A stretch of 64,000 bases of DNA from Streptomyces sp. A 4/2 (GCF_940670765.1 NZ_CALNVW010000036.1:1-64000), one strand, 5' to 3'. Shown: positions 42,288 through 54,429, counted from the stretch's first letter. Notes: generated from the sequence alone by a model not told the origin. Made by a program: numbers and translations.

Positions 42288-43472
42288 TCAGCTGTGACAG
42301 GTGTCGCTGCCGTTGGCGCAGCTGACCGCGTCGAACTCGCCGGTGCCCACCGCGGCGAAGTTGCGGAGGCTCTCGGTACCTGGCGCGAAATAGCCGGTGT
42401 GGCCGTGCGCCTGTCCGGCCGAGACGATCCGGGCGCCGAACTGGGGCGCGACCGGGTCGGCGCCGTGGCCGAGGCCGCCGACGTCCAGGTGCGGCACGTC
42501 CTGGATCCAGTCGTCGCTGTCCCGCATCGCCCACACCCGGGCGTCCGTGTCCAGCTGACCCGCGTTCTCGACCCGCATCCCCGGGCTGCCCGCCACGGCG
42601 ATGTCGGTGACGCGCGGGGGCAGGTCATGGGCGGCGACCCCGCACAGCACCGAACCGTAGCTGTGGCAGAACAGCGCGACGGGCGCGTCACCGGGCAGCG
42701 AGTCGACGAGTGCGTGGAGCCGCAGGGACCCCTCCGCCGCGAGCCGTCCGATGGCCGCGTCCACGCCGAGCCCGACGGGCGTGGTGTAGTCGGCCCAGGC
42801 GATGACCGCGGTCCGGGAACCCGGGGCCGCGCTGTGCTCGGCCGCGTACAGCGAGGTCGCCATGCCCACCGGAGCGGTGTACGGGTTCTTGGACTTCTGG
42901 AAGGTCAGCAGATTGGTGTCGACGCCCGGCACCACGATCGAGATGTGCCGGGCGCGCGGCAGATCGCCGATGACCTCGGCCACCCGGCCGGTCCCGGTCG
43001 GATCGAACGCCAGGATCTGCCGGCCGGGCTGCAGCAGTGCGGTGTAGCGGTCGTACGTGCGCCGGGCGTCCTGATGGCCCAGTTCGCTGAGCGACGGATC
43101 GGTCAGCCGCTGCCGCTCCGAGGTGCGTGCCTGGCGGAGCGCGTCCTGGTTGGCCTGGTAACGCAAGGTCACCGGGGCGCCGTTCAGATTGCCGACGACC
43201 AACGGATAGCGGTCGGCGAGCCGGCTGCGCTCGGCAGCCGTGAGCCCGGCGAAGAAGCGCGCCAGCCGGTACGGCGACGCACTCGTCGGCGGCAGCGGGT
43301 GCCCCGCCAGAGAGCCTTTGCCCCAGGCGGTGAGTGCGGCCTGGCGGGGTCCGGCGGTTCTCTGGTGGTGCACGGCGGTCCAGCCGGTGGTTGCCAGCAT
43401 CACGAACACCACCGCGAGCGCGAGCAGCGTGCGCCAGACGGTCAGAGTGGGGGAGGAGTCGAAGGAAGTCAC
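42288..43472 (-). CDS. Membrane-anchored DUF1023 alpha/beta hydrolase
   Basis: The 394-residue protein starts with an N-terminal membrane anchor (VWRTLLALAVVFVMLATTGW) and has the DUF1023 alpha/beta-hydrolase core: HISIVVPGVDTNLLTF, then VIAWADYTTP and the nucleophile segment VALFCHSYGSVLCG, with a distal Asp and His toward the C-terminus. The substrate is unknown. GTG 43472 with AGGGTGGCGGG upstream is chosen; a start at 43529 would add 19 unlike residues. It lies between convergent and divergent operons on its own. Confidence 0.82.
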   Translation of the reverse strand: MTSFDSSPTLTVWRTLLALAVVFVMLATTGWTAVHHQRTAGPRQAALTAWGKGSLAGHPLPPTSASPYRLARFFAGLTAAERSRLADRYPLVVGNLNGAPVTLRYQANQDALRQARTSERQRLTDPSLSELGHQDARRTYDRYTALLQPGRQILAFDPTGTGRVAEVIGDLPRARHISIVVPGVDTNLLTFQKSKNPYTAPVGMATSLYAAEHSAAPGSRTAVIAWADYTTPVGLGVDAAIGRLAAEGSLRLHALVDSLPGDAPVALFCHSYGSVLCGVAAHDLPPRVTDIAVAGSPGMRVENAGQLDTDARVWAMRDSDDWIQDVPHLDVGGLGHGADPVAPQFGARIVSAGQAHGHTGYFAPGTESLRNFAAVGTGEFDAVSCANGSDTCHS

Positions 43473-43557
43473 TGCCCGCCACCCTAGGAGACGCGGAGCG
43501 GCGCTTGCGAAGTCAGTGACGTACCTCACGTTTCAGAACATGAATGTAGTCGGATGG

Positions 43558-44238
43558 CTACAGTCCGTGTGCGCCCGTCGCACGCCAGTTCCCTGCGAGC
43601 GCCGGGCCGAAGTGGTCGAGGTAGGTCACGGTCAGTTCCCGCATGGCGGCGATGCTGACGTCCTGCCCCTGGCCCCACACCCGGCCGCTCGCCCGCATCA
43701 CCCCGTCGAACGCGGCGACGGCCACCCGCGGTCGCGGATCGGTGTCCAGGTCGAGTCCTTCGCGGGCCGCGATCAGGTGGACGATCTTGTCCTCCAGCTC
43801 GGCGGAGCGGCGCAGATGGATGGCGAGCAGTGCGGGCGACGACTCGATGACCTGGAAGGTGCGCAGGTACAGATCGAGGGGGACGACGTCCTCGATCGTC
43901 AGGCCGATGTCGTCCCAGGACGCGAGCACGGCGTTGCGCATCGCCTCGAACGGGCTCTCCTCCGGCGGGCGGGCGTGCAGGGCCGTGAAGTACTGGGACT
44001 CCACCAGGTCCTGGACCGCGAAGGCGACCTCCTCCTTGTTGGCGAAGTACCGGAAGAAGGTGCGCTGGGAGACCTGGACGGCCTCGGTGATCTCGTCGAC
44101 GGTGGTCCGCTCGTACCCCTTCGTCGTGAAGAGTTCCAGCGCGACGCGCAGCAGGGCCTCGCGGGTGCGCTGCTTCTTGCGCTCCCGCAGTCCCCCCGGC
44201 GCGTCGGGCGTCGAGGGTGCTGTCTGCTCCACCGTCAC
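43558..44238 (-). CDS. TetR-family transcriptional regulator
   Basis: The 226-residue protein has an N-terminal TetR HTH (REALLRVALELFTTKGYERTTVDEITEAVQVSQRTFFRYFANKEEV) and an all-helical C-terminal ligand domain of the type found next to EmrB/QacA pumps. It is divergent from an MFS pump, which it probably represses. The inverted repeat TGTCAG-CGA-CTGACA overlaps the pump's start region. GTG 44238 is the start. Confidence 0.92.
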   Translation of the reverse strand: MTVEQTAPSTPDAPGGLRERKKQRTREALLRVALELFTTKGYERTTVDEITEAVQVSQRTFFRYFANKEEVAFAVQDLVESQYFTALHARPPEESPFEAMRNAVLASWDDIGLTIEDVVPLDLYLRTFQVIESSPALLAIHLRRSAELEDKIVHLIAAREGLDLDTDPRPRVAVAAFDGVMRASGRVWGQGQDVSIAAMRELTVTYLDHFGPALAGNWRATGAHGL

Positions 44239-44331
44239 TTGCTGGTCCTCTTTCCGTTTTCCGCCGTTTTGCGGGAATAGATTACCTGTGAGCTACCTGA
44301 CAGTTACCGACGGGCGAAATGGTTGGTCAAC

Positions 44332-44346
44332 TGTCAGCGACTGACA
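44332..44346. promoter_or_regulatory. Candidate TetR operator
   Basis: TGTCAG, CGA, CTGACA is a perfect 6-bp inverted repeat 15 bases upstream of the MFS start, with another CTGACAGTT half site near 44297. Binding here would block transcription of both divergent genes. Confidence 0.65.
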
Positions 44347-44360
44347 TTATTCTGACTTGT

Positions 44361-45959
44361 ATGACTAGTCAGACCACTGTCGACAAGGTGCCGCAGGATA
44401 TTGCGGCACCGCCGGCCAAGGGGCTCCGCGGCCACCCTTGGCTGACGCTCTTCTCCGTTGCCATCGGCGTGATGATGGTCGCGCTCGACGGAACCATCGT
44501 CGCGATCGCCAACCCCGCCATCCAGAAGGACCTCGGGGCCACCTTCTCCCAGGTCCAGTGGATCTCCAACGGCTACTTCCTCGCGCTGGCCGTATCCCTG
44601 ATCACCGCGGGCAAGCTCGGTGACCGCTTCGGCCACCGGCAGACCTTCCTCATCGGCGTGGTCGGCTTCGCCGCGGCGTCGGGTGCCATCGGCTTCTCCC
44701 ACAGCGTGGGCCTGGTCGTCACCTTCCGGGTCCTCCAGGGCCTGTTCGGCGCGCTCCTGATGCCGGCCGCCCTCGGGCTGCTGCGCGCCACCTTCCCCGC
44801 CGAGAAGCTCAACATGGCCATCGGTATCTGGGGCATGGTCATCGGCGCCTCCACCGCGGGCGGCCCGATCGTCGGCGGCCTGCTCGTCCAGCACGTCAGC
44901 TGGCAGTCCGTCTTCTTCATCAACGTGCCGGTCGGTGTGGCCGCGCTCGTCCTGGGTGTGCTGATCCTCAAGGACCACCGCGCGGAGAACGCGCCGAAGT
45001 CCTTCGACATCCTCGGCATCCTGCTGCTCTCGGCCGCCATGTTCTGTCTCGTCTGGGCGCTCATCAAGGCCCCGTCCTGGGGCTGGGGCGACACGAAGGT
45101 CTGGACGTTCCTGGTCGTCTCGGTGGTCTGCTTCGTCCTCTTCGGTTTCTGGGAGACGAAGGTCAAGGAACCGCTCATCCCGATGGCGCTGTTCCGCTCC
45201 GTGCCGCTGTCCGCCGGTGTGGTGCTGATGGTGCTCATGGCCATCGCCTTCATGGGCGGTCTGTTCTTCGTCACGTTCTACCTGCAGAACGTGCACGGCA
45301 TGAGTCCGGTCGACGCGGGACTCCATCTCCTGCCGCTCACCGGCATGATGATCGTCGGCTCTCCGCTGGCGGGCGCGGTGATCACCAAGCTCGGCCCGCG
45401 CATCCCGCTCGCGGGCGGCATGCTGTTGACGGCCGTCGCCATGTACGGCATGTCCACGCTGGAGACCGACACCGCCGGCCTCACCATGTCGATCTGGTTC
45501 GCGCTGCTGGGCCTCGGTCTCGCACCGGTCATGGTCGGTGCGACCGAAGTCATCGTCGGCAACGCCCCGATGGAGCTCTCCGGTGTGGCGGGCGGCCTCC
45601 AGCAGGCCGGTATGCAGATCGGCGGCAGCCTCGGCACCGCGGTGCTCGGCGCCGTCATGGCCTCGAAGGTCGACAGCGCCCTGCCGGAGAAGTGGGCGGC
45701 GGCCAAGCTTCCGCCGTTCGGTCCGGGCCAGCTGGACCAGGCTTCGCAGGCGGTCCAGGTCGGCATGGCTCCGGTGCCGCCCAAGGCACCGGCGGACCTC
45801 GCCGCGAAGATCACCACCGTCGCGCACGACACGTTCATGTCCGGCATGGGCCTGGCCTGCCTGGTGGCCGCGGTGGTGGCCGCCGCGGCGATCTTCGTCG
45901 CGCTGCTCACCAAGCGTGGCGAGAACGCCGAAACGGGCGCGGGCGCGGCCCACATCTGA
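44361..45959 (+). CDS. MFS drug-efflux transporter, DHA2 (EmrB/QacA) type
   Basis: The 532-residue protein has 14 predicted membrane segments, with MMVALDGTIVAIANPAIQKDLGA (TM1 motif D1), the loop motif GKLGDRFGHRQTF, and GGPIVGGLLVQHVSWQSVFFINVPVG (motif C) as in drug/H+ antiporters. Substrate unknown. ATG 44361 has no ribosome site in the preceding 20 bases, so it may be translated from a leaderless transcript. It is divergent from the TetR gene and ends at a strong terminator. Confidence 0.9.
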   Translation: MTSQTTVDKVPQDIAAPPAKGLRGHPWLTLFSVAIGVMMVALDGTIVAIANPAIQKDLGATFSQVQWISNGYFLALAVSLITAGKLGDRFGHRQTFLIGVVGFAAASGAIGFSHSVGLVVTFRVLQGLFGALLMPAALGLLRATFPAEKLNMAIGIWGMVIGASTAGGPIVGGLLVQHVSWQSVFFINVPVGVAALVLGVLILKDHRAENAPKSFDILGILLLSAAMFCLVWALIKAPSWGWGDTKVWTFLVVSVVCFVLFGFWETKVKEPLIPMALFRSVPLSAGVVLMVLMAIAFMGGLFFVTFYLQNVHGMSPVDAGLHLLPLTGMMIVGSPLAGAVITKLGPRIPLAGGMLLTAVAMYGMSTLETDTAGLTMSIWFALLGLGLAPVMVGATEVIVGNAPMELSGVAGGLQQAGMQIGGSLGTAVLGAVMASKVDSALPEKWAAAKLPPFGPGQLDQASQAVQVGMAPVPPKAPADLAAKITTVAHDTFMSGMGLACLVAAVVAAAAIFVALLTKRGENAETGAGAAHI

Positions 45960-45976
45960 CGTCAACCTCGCGCCAC

Positions 45977-46010
45977 GACAGCCCCGCCGGATCGTTCCGG
46001 CGGGGCTGTC
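45977..46010 (+). terminator. Terminator after the MFS efflux gene
   Basis: GACAGCCCCGCCGG at 45977-45990 pairs with CCGGCGGGGCTGTC at 45997-46010 over a six-base loop. Confidence 0.85.
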
Positions 46011-46106
46011 GCCTATCAGGGTGGTGTACGCCCTGGCCCCTTCCGGCGGTACCGGGCCACGGACCAGGCTGCGGTCAACTGATCCGCACGACACGGGGGA
46101 CGCACC

Positions 46107-46553
46107 ATGAACACGAACAACACCCGGCCCACGAGCAACACCCGGCCCACGAACGCCGCGACGCCCACGAAAGCCACCCGCCGGGCCCTGCTCCGTACGA
46201 CCGTCACCGCCGGAATCCTGACGGCCGCCGTCCTCGCGCCGCAGACCTCACCGGCCGCCGCGCAGCCCCGGATGGGGGACTGCGCGACCGGCCAGCTCTG
46301 CCTCTGGGAGAAGGGCGAATTCAAGGGCAGCCGCCGCACCTACGAACTCTCCGGCCTCGACATCGAGAGCTGCACGGCGCTCCCGAAAGGAACGGCCGTC
46401 GGATCCCTCGCCAACCGCACCGGACGCCCCGTCACGACGTACCAGTCGCAGGAGTGCGGGGACACGGGTGAGTTCGAGACGTACCCGGGCGGCGGCACGT
46501 GGCTGCCCCGATCCCCGTACCAGGTAAGGGCGTTCAAGATCTGGGAGAACTGA
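46107..46553 (+). CDS. Secreted peptidase-inhibitor I36-like (beta/gamma-crystallin fold) protein
   Basis: The 148-residue precursor has an extended N-terminus with a doubled NTRPT motif and a secretion signal (RRALLRTTVTAGILTAAVLA ending SPAAAQ, with a twin Arg). The mature domain (about 55-148) has the I36/SMI pattern: CATGQLCLWEKGEFKGSRRTYE, then VGSLANRTGRPVTTYQSQEC and a C-terminal AFKIWEN. Such Streptomyces proteins inhibit metalloproteases or resemble crystallins. Four cysteines could form disulfides. It ends before a palindromic terminator shared with aceE. Confidence 0.82.
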   Translation: MNTNNTRPTSNTRPTNAATPTKATRRALLRTTVTAGILTAAVLAPQTSPAAAQPRMGDCATGQLCLWEKGEFKGSRRTYELSGLDIESCTALPKGTAVGSLANRTGRPVTTYQSQECGDTGEFETYPGGGTWLPRSPYQVRAFKIWEN

Positions 46554-46579
46554 CGGCGGACGGAGACCGAAGGCAGAAG

Positions 46580-46619
46580 GAGGGGGCGGCCGGGACCACG
46601 TGGTCCCGGCCGCCCCCTC
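46580..46619. terminator. Perfect 40-bp palindromic terminator
   Basis: The 20-base half GAGGGGGCGGCCGGGACCAC (46580-46599) is followed directly by its exact complement (46600-46619). It separates the convergent inhibitor and aceE genes. Confidence 0.88.
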
Positions 46620-46636
46620 GCGTACGGTCCGGCCCG

Positions 46637-49384
<2,748 letters not shown>

Positions 49385-49848
49385 ACTGTTCCTTCGCTGT
49401 TCGGTCGTGCGAGTACGGGTGGTCGTGCGATACGGGTGTACGCCGCCACCATCGTGTACCGCGAAGACGTAAACGTCATCTGTACCGAGGGGTAACCGCC
49501 ACTCGGTGAGACATCCCGTCCGAAGGCAGCGGATGAGTCCGGCCAAATCGCAATCTTACGCCCGGACCGCTCAAGCATTCCCGAAGTCCGCCGGGTCACG
49601 ATTGGCCCACTGCGTGTCCCGGATGTCCGCAGGAGATGCCCGCAAAAGCGGATGAAGGGTGTGGGATGAATCACCGCAGGGCCTCCGAACCTGCCTGAGG
49701 TCGGGATGAGGTGCCTGGAAACGTCACCGTTTAGGCTGTCTCGGCGGCCGGGTACTTGCGCGATCGGTCCCGCCCGTGTGGACTACCGCCAACGCCCCGC
49801 GCCCGCGCGTGGCTGGTGCATTTCCCAAAAACGATCAGGAGGCAAACC
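49385..49848. promoter_or_regulatory. Divergent promoter region between aceE and the DUF3052 gene
   Basis: No gene is visible in these 464 bases. A short palindrome, GACGTAAACGTC (49466-49477), lies 82 bases upstream of the aceE start and is a candidate operator. The AT-richer stretch around 49730 (CACCGTTTAGGCTGTC) may contain the promoter of the DUF3052 gene. Confidence 0.4.
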
Positions 49849-50289
49849 GTGAGCGCGACCGCGGACCACGCGGAGGAGCGGACCAATCAGGCAGCACGCC
49901 TGGGGTTCGAGCCCGGACAAGTGGTCCAGGAGATCGGCTACGACGACGACGTCGAGCAGGAACTCCGTGAGGGTATTGAGAGCGTCACCGGCCTGGATCT
50001 CGTCGACGAGGACTACGACGACGTGGCTGACGCTGTCGTGTTGTGGTTCCGCGACGAGGACGGCGACCTTACGGATGCGCTGGTGGACGCCATCGGTCTG
50101 GTCGACGACGGCGGCGCGGTTTGGCTGCTGACCCCCAAGACCGGCCGTGACGGTTACGTCGAGCCGAGCGACATCAACGAGGCATCTCAGACCGCCGGTC
50201 TGGCCCAGACCAAGAGCATCAATGCGGGTAAGGACTGGACGGGCAGCCGCCTGGTCACCCCGAAGGTGGCAAGGTCCGGCAAGCGCTGA
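49849..50289 (+). CDS. DUF3052 family protein
   Basis: The 146-residue acidic protein matches DUF3052: RLGFEPGQVVQEIGYDDDVEQELRE, then EDYDDVADAVVLWFRDEDGDL and GGAVWLLTPKTGRDGYVEPSDINEASQTAGL. The function is unknown, but it is conserved between aceE and the peroxiredoxin gene in Streptomyces. GTG 49849 has a good CAGGAGG site. It ends before a strong terminator. Confidence 0.9.
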   Translation: MSATADHAEERTNQAARLGFEPGQVVQEIGYDDDVEQELREGIESVTGLDLVDEDYDDVADAVVLWFRDEDGDLTDALVDAIGLVDDGGAVWLLTPKTGRDGYVEPSDINEASQTAGLAQTKSINAGKDWTGSRLVTPKVARSGKR

Positions 50290-50305
50290 GTCGCCCTGAA
50301 CCAGG

Positions 50306-50339
50306 AGAGCCCCCGCCGGTGCACACCGGCGGGGGCTCT
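50306..50339 (+). terminator. Terminator after the DUF3052 gene
   Basis: AGAGCCCCCGCCGGTG pairs perfectly with CACCGGCGGGGGCTCT around a two-base centre (four unpaired bases in practice), 16 bases after the stop. Confidence 0.9.
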
Positions 50340-50425
50340 GCGCTGCCCGGGGGGCGTACGCCGCCGCCGGGGCTGCGCCTAGGCTGGGCATCATTCGAAT
50401 GGCCCCACCGAAGGGATGCGTTTTC

Positions 50426-50884
50426 ATGGCGATCGAGGTCGGCACCAAGGCTCCGGATTTCGAGCTGAAGGACAACCACGGCCGGACGGTTCGGCTCTCG
50501 GACTTCCGTGGTGAGAAGAGCGTCGTGCTGCTCTTCTACCCCTTCGCCTTCACCGGCGTGTGCACCGGGGAACTGTGCGCCCTCCGTGACGAGCTGCCGA
50601 AGTTCGTCAACGACGACGTGCAGCTGCTCGCGGTCTCCAACGACTCCATCCACACGCTGCGCGTCTTCGCGGAGCAGGAGGGCCTGGAGTACCCGCTCCT
50701 GTCGGACTTCTGGCCGCACGGCGCCGCCTCGCGCGCGTACGGCGTCTTCGACGAGGACAAGGGGTGCGCGGTGCGCGGCACCTTCATCATCGACAAGGAG
50801 GGCGTCGTCCGCTGGACCGTCGTCAACGGCCTGCCCGACGCTCGTGACCTGAACGAGTACACGAAGGCGCTCGACACCCTCTGA
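50426..50884 (+). CDS. ahpE: Peroxiredoxin AhpE
   Basis: The 152-residue protein is a one-Cys-type peroxiredoxin: KAPDFELKDNHGRTVRLSDFRG, then the active site YPFAFTGVCTGEL (Cys46), and RGTFIIDKEGVVRW. A second Cys (Cys51) follows in LCALRDE. It reduces peroxides with mycothiol/mycoredoxin or thioredoxin as electron donor in related actinobacteria. ATG 50426 is the start; a purine-rich GAAGGGA lies upstream. Confidence 0.93.
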   Translation: MAIEVGTKAPDFELKDNHGRTVRLSDFRGEKSVVLLFYPFAFTGVCTGELCALRDELPKFVNDDVQLLAVSNDSIHTLRVFAEQEGLEYPLLSDFWPHGAASRAYGVFDEDKGCAVRGTFIIDKEGVVRWTVVNGLPDARDLNEYTKALDTL

Positions 50885-51009
50885 ACCGGCCGGTCAAGAG
50901 TCTGCCGAGTCCGGGAACCCGTCACTAGGATCGATTCGTTGATCCGATGCCACGTACAAACGGGGGCAAGGGCCACTCCTCGGCCCCTCGAAACCAATTG
51001 GGAGGACTC

Positions 51010-51585
51010 GTGGGAGTCAGCCTCAGCAAGGGCGGCAACGTCTCGCTGACCAAGGCCGCACCCAATCTGACCGCGGTAGTCGTCGGTCTCGGATGGGATG
51101 CGCGCACCACCACCGGTGGTGACTTCGACCTCGACGCCAGCGCGCTGCTGACGAACGAGGCCGGAAAGGTCGCCAACGACTCGAACTTCGTCTTCTTCAA
51201 CAACCTCAAGAGCCCCGACGGCTCGGTGGAGCACACCGGTGACAACCTCACCGGTGAGGGCGAGGGCGACGACGAGGTCATCAAGGTGAACCTCGCCGGG
51301 GTTCCCGCCGATGTCGCCAAGATCGTGTTCCCGGTCTCGATCTACGAGGCCGAGAGCCGCCAGCAGAGCTTCGGCCAGGTCCGCAACGCGTACATCCGCG
51401 TGGTCAACCAGGCCGACAACTCCGAACTGGCGCGGTACGACCTCAGCGAGGACGCCTCGACCGAGACCGCGATGGTCTTCGGCGAGCTCTACCGCAACGG
51501 CGCCGAGTGGAAGTTCCGCGCCATCGGCCAGGGGTACGCCTCGGGACTGCGCGGTATCGCGCAGGACTTCGGCGTCAACGTCTGA
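51010..51585 (+). CDS. terD: TerD-family calcium-binding stress protein (first copy)
   Basis: The 191-residue protein has all TerD marks: [18 protein letters not shown] at the N-terminus, [20 protein letters not shown] with the first Ca2+ site, [26 protein letters not shown] with the second, and the [25 protein letters not shown] end. Its calcium-binding fold is tied to tellurite and stress resistance; the S. coelicolor homologue (tdd8, SCO2368 as I recall) affects calcium and development. GTG 51010 follows GGAGGA closely. It is followed by a close paralogue. Confidence 0.95.
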   Translation: MGVSLSKGGNVSLTKAAPNLTAVVVGLGWDARTTTGGDFDLDASALLTNEAGKVANDSNFVFFNNLKSPDGSVEHTGDNLTGEGEGDDEVIKVNLAGVPADVAKIVFPVSIYEAESRQQSFGQVRNAYIRVVNQADNSELARYDLSEDASTETAMVFGELYRNGAEWKFRAIGQGYASGLRGIAQDFGVNV

Positions 51586-51671
51586 GCAGGTAATCGCTCC
51601 GTCCGGCGCCGCACACCCGTGCGGCGCCGGACGCGCTGACCACCGTTCACACCTCGGGGAGGACAACGATC

Positions 51672-52247
51672 ATGGGCGTCACGCTCGCCAAGGGGGGCAA
51701 TGTCTCCCTCTCGAAGGCCGCACCCAACCTCACACAAGTGCTGGTCGGACTCGGCTGGGACGCACGTTCCACCACCGGAGCCGACTTCGACCTCGACGCC
51801 AGCGCGCTGCTGTGCCAGTCGGGCCGGGTGCTCGGCGACGAATGGTTCATCTTCTACAACCAGCTGACCAGTCCCGACGGCTCGGTGGAGCACACCGGTG
51901 ACAACCTCACCGGTGAGGGCGAGGGCGACGACGAGTCGATCATCGTGGACCTCGCCAAGGTGCCGGCGCACTGCGACAAGATCGTGTTCCCGGTGTCGAT
52001 CCATGACGCGGACAACCGCGGCCAGACGTTCGGGCAGGTCGCGAATGCCTTCATCCGGGTGGTGAACCAGGCGGACGGGCAGGAACTGGCCCGTTACGAC
52101 CTGAGCGAGGACGCCTCGACCGAGACCGCGATGATCTTCGGCGAGCTCTACCGGTACGGCGGCGAATGGAAGTTCCGGGCCGTGGGGCAGGGGTACGCGT
52201 CGGGGCTGCGAGGCATCGCTCTAGACTTCGGGGTCAATGTTTCCTAA
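51672..52247 (+). CDS. terD: TerD-family calcium-binding stress protein (second copy)
   Basis: This 191-residue paralogue has the same motif order ([78 protein letters not shown]). It shares an exact 63-bp DNA tract with the first copy, evidence of gene conversion or recent duplication of that part. ATG 51672 has GGGGAGGACAACG. The gap between the two is 86 bases, so they are probably co-transcribed. Confidence 0.95.
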   Translation: MGVTLAKGGNVSLSKAAPNLTQVLVGLGWDARSTTGADFDLDASALLCQSGRVLGDEWFIFYNQLTSPDGSVEHTGDNLTGEGEGDDESIIVDLAKVPAHCDKIVFPVSIHDADNRGQTFGQVANAFIRVVNQADGQELARYDLSEDASTETAMIFGELYRYGGEWKFRAVGQGYASGLRGIALDFGVNVS

Positions 52248-52385
52248 AGCATTCTTCCGGTGCGGTTCAAGTCCCGGAGCCGTCCGGGGTTTCGTGCCTG
52301 GAGCCCGGTGCCGGGTCCTCGGGGCGAGGAAACGTACATCCGCGCACGGCGCGGGGGAGATCGAACACACGTGATGGGGTAGGTA

Positions 52386-53528
52386 GTGCTTCTGAAAACC
52401 TTCGGGTGGTCATTCGTGATCACCGTGGTCGGTCTGGTCGTGGCGGTGATCTACGACGGATGGACCGCCCTGGGCATCGTGGCGATCCTCTCCATCCTCG
52501 AGATCTCGCTGTCCTTCGACAACGCCGTGATCAATGCCGGAATCCTGAAGAAGATGAATGCCTTCTGGCAGAAGATCTTCCTCACGATCGGCGTGATCAT
52601 CGCCGTCTTCGGGATGCGGCTGATCTTCCCCGTCGTGATCGTCGCCATCAGCGCCAAGATCAATCCGGTCGAAGCGGTGAAACTGGCGTTCAACGAGAAG
52701 GAGCACTACCAGCAGCTGGTGACCGACGCGCATCCGTCGATCGCCGCCTTCGGTGGGATGTTCCTGATGATGATCTTCCTCGATTTCATCTTCGAGGACC
52801 GGGACATCCAGTGGCTGCGCTGGATCGAGCGCCCGCTCGCCAAGCTCGGCAAGGTCGACATGCTCTCGGTCTGCATCGCGCTCGTCGTGCTGCTGATCTC
52901 CTCCTTCACCTTCGCGGCCCACGCCCACCAGCACGGGGGCGCACACGCCGACAAGGCGCAGACGGTTCTCATCGCCGGGATCGCCGGCCTGATCACGTAC
53001 CTCGTGGTGGGCGGACTCTCCGGGTTCTTCGAGAACCGCCTCGAAGAGGAGGAGGAGCGCGAGCAGGAGGCCGAGGAGGCGGCCAAGAAGTCCGGCTCGA
53101 ACGTCGCAGCGGTGGTGCTGGCGGGCAAGGCCGCGTTCTTCATGTTCCTCTACCTGGAGGTCCTGGACGCGTCCTTCTCCTTCGACGGGGTCATCGGCGC
53201 CTTCGCCATCACCAACGACATCGTCCTGATGGCGCTCGGCCTCGGCATCGGCGCCATGTACGTCAGGTCGCTCACGGTCTACCTGGTCCGCCAGGGCACG
53301 CTGGACGACTACGTCTACCTGGAGCACGGCGCGCACTACGCGATCGGCGCGCTCTCGGTGATCCTGCTCATCACCATCCAGTACGAGATCAACGAGGTCA
53401 TCACCGGCCTCGTCGGTGTCGTCCTGATCGCCTGGTCCTTCTGGTCGTCGGTCCGCCGCAACAAGCGGATCGAGGCCGAGGGCGGAGCGGATCCGAGCGA
53501 GAAGACGGAAGCCGTCTCCGGGGTGTGA
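52386..53528 (+). CDS. DUF475 TerC-like integral membrane protein
   Basis: The 380-residue protein has about nine membrane helices and the TerC signature acidic residues: LSILEISLSFDNAVINAGIL in one helix and YLEVLDASFSFDGVIGAFAITND in another, thought to bind metal ions. A His-rich loop (HAHQHGGAHADK) and an EEEEEREQEAEEAAKK cytoplasmic stretch are added features. TerC-type proteins partner with TerD in metal and stress response. GTG 52386 follows GGGGTAGGTA. It is 138 bases after terD2 and ends before a 17-bp hairpin. Confidence 0.9.
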   Translation: MLLKTFGWSFVITVVGLVVAVIYDGWTALGIVAILSILEISLSFDNAVINAGILKKMNAFWQKIFLTIGVIIAVFGMRLIFPVVIVAISAKINPVEAVKLAFNEKEHYQQLVTDAHPSIAAFGGMFLMMIFLDFIFEDRDIQWLRWIERPLAKLGKVDMLSVCIALVVLLISSFTFAAHAHQHGGAHADKAQTVLIAGIAGLITYLVVGGLSGFFENRLEEEEEREQEAEEAAKKSGSNVAAVVLAGKAAFFMFLYLEVLDASFSFDGVIGAFAITNDIVLMALGLGIGAMYVRSLTVYLVRQGTLDDYVYLEHGAHYAIGALSVILLITIQYEINEVITGLVGVVLIAWSFWSSVRRNKRIEAEGGADPSEKTEAVSGV

Positions 53529-53553
53529 CCCGCACGGGATTGCGGAACGCTCT

Positions 53554-53597
53554 GTACGGGGCGGTCAGGACGCGCGAGCCTCCTGACCGCCCCGTAC
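53554..53597 (+). terminator. Terminator after the TerC-like gene
   Basis: GTACGGGGCGGTCAGGA at 53554-53570 pairs exactly with 53581-53597 around a ten-base loop, splitting the transcription unit before the next Ter-type gene. Confidence 0.88.
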
Positions 53598-53645
53598 GTG
53601 TGGGAAGAGCCGGACAAGAGCCAACGAGACAGCTGGGGGTGGGAC

Positions 53646-54383
53646 ATGGCCTTCTGGGACAGTCTGCGACGGGAGCGGTCGCCGCACTTCGATTCGGGCA
53701 GCGCGGCGTCCAACGCCATCGAGCTGACCAAACGGCACCCGGTGGTCTCCCTCACCAAGCAGGGCGCGACCACCGGAAACCTGCGCGTCAACCTGTCGTG
53801 GCGGATGCGTACGTCGGACTTCGGCGGCAAGTCACGGCCGGGCGGTGGCCTGCTGCGCCATCCGTCCAAGCTGTTCCAGCCCGAAGTCGTCCAGGCGCAC
53901 ACGCAGGGCGTCGTCAACGTCGACCTCGACCTCGGGTGTCTCTACGAGCTGGAGGACGGTTCCAAGGGCGTGGTGCAGCCGCTGGGCGGCTTCCTGGGCA
54001 GCCTCAACGAATCGCCGTACGTCCAGCTGAGCGGCGACGACCGGTTCGGGTCGCCGTCCGGTGAGACGCTGTTCGTCAACCTCGACCACCGCGACGAGAT
54101 CAAGCGGCTGCTGGTCTTCGTGTACATCTACGACCAGACGCCCGCCTTCGACCGTACGCACGCCGTCGTGACGCTCTACCCCAGCAACGGCCCGCGCATC
54201 GAGATCCAGCTGGAGGAGCGCCACCCGCAGGCCCGCTCCTGCGCGGTCCTCTCCGTCGAGAAGGTCAAGGGCGACATGGTGGTGCGCCGCGAGGTGAAGT
54301 TCGTCTACGGCTTCCAGGCCGAGCTGGACCGGCTGTACGGCTGGGGGCTCCAGTGGGGCCGCGGGTACAAGACCAAGATCTGA
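53646..54383 (+). CDS. TerD-like/TerA-like tellurium-resistance-associated protein
   Basis: The 245-residue protein has a TerD-like fold with weak metal motifs: VNVDLDLGCLYELEDGSKGVVQPLGG and LNESPYVQLSGDDRFGSPSGETLFVNL, ending REVKFVYGFQAELDRLYGWGLQWGRGYKTK. It is the shorter, stand-alone type seen in actinobacterial ter loci. ATG 53646 is the first in frame. It is convergent with the next TerD gene. Confidence 0.82.
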   Translation: MAFWDSLRRERSPHFDSGSAASNAIELTKRHPVVSLTKQGATTGNLRVNLSWRMRTSDFGGKSRPGGGLLRHPSKLFQPEVVQAHTQGVVNVDLDLGCLYELEDGSKGVVQPLGGFLGSLNESPYVQLSGDDRFGSPSGETLFVNLDHRDEIKRLLVFVYIYDQTPAFDRTHAVVTLYPSNGPRIEIQLEERHPQARSCAVLSVEKVKGDMVVRREVKFVYGFQAELDRLYGWGLQWGRGYKTKI

Positions 54384-54429
54384 TCCGGCCGGGCTCACCC
54401 GGCGGGCTCACCCGGCGGGGGTGAACTCC

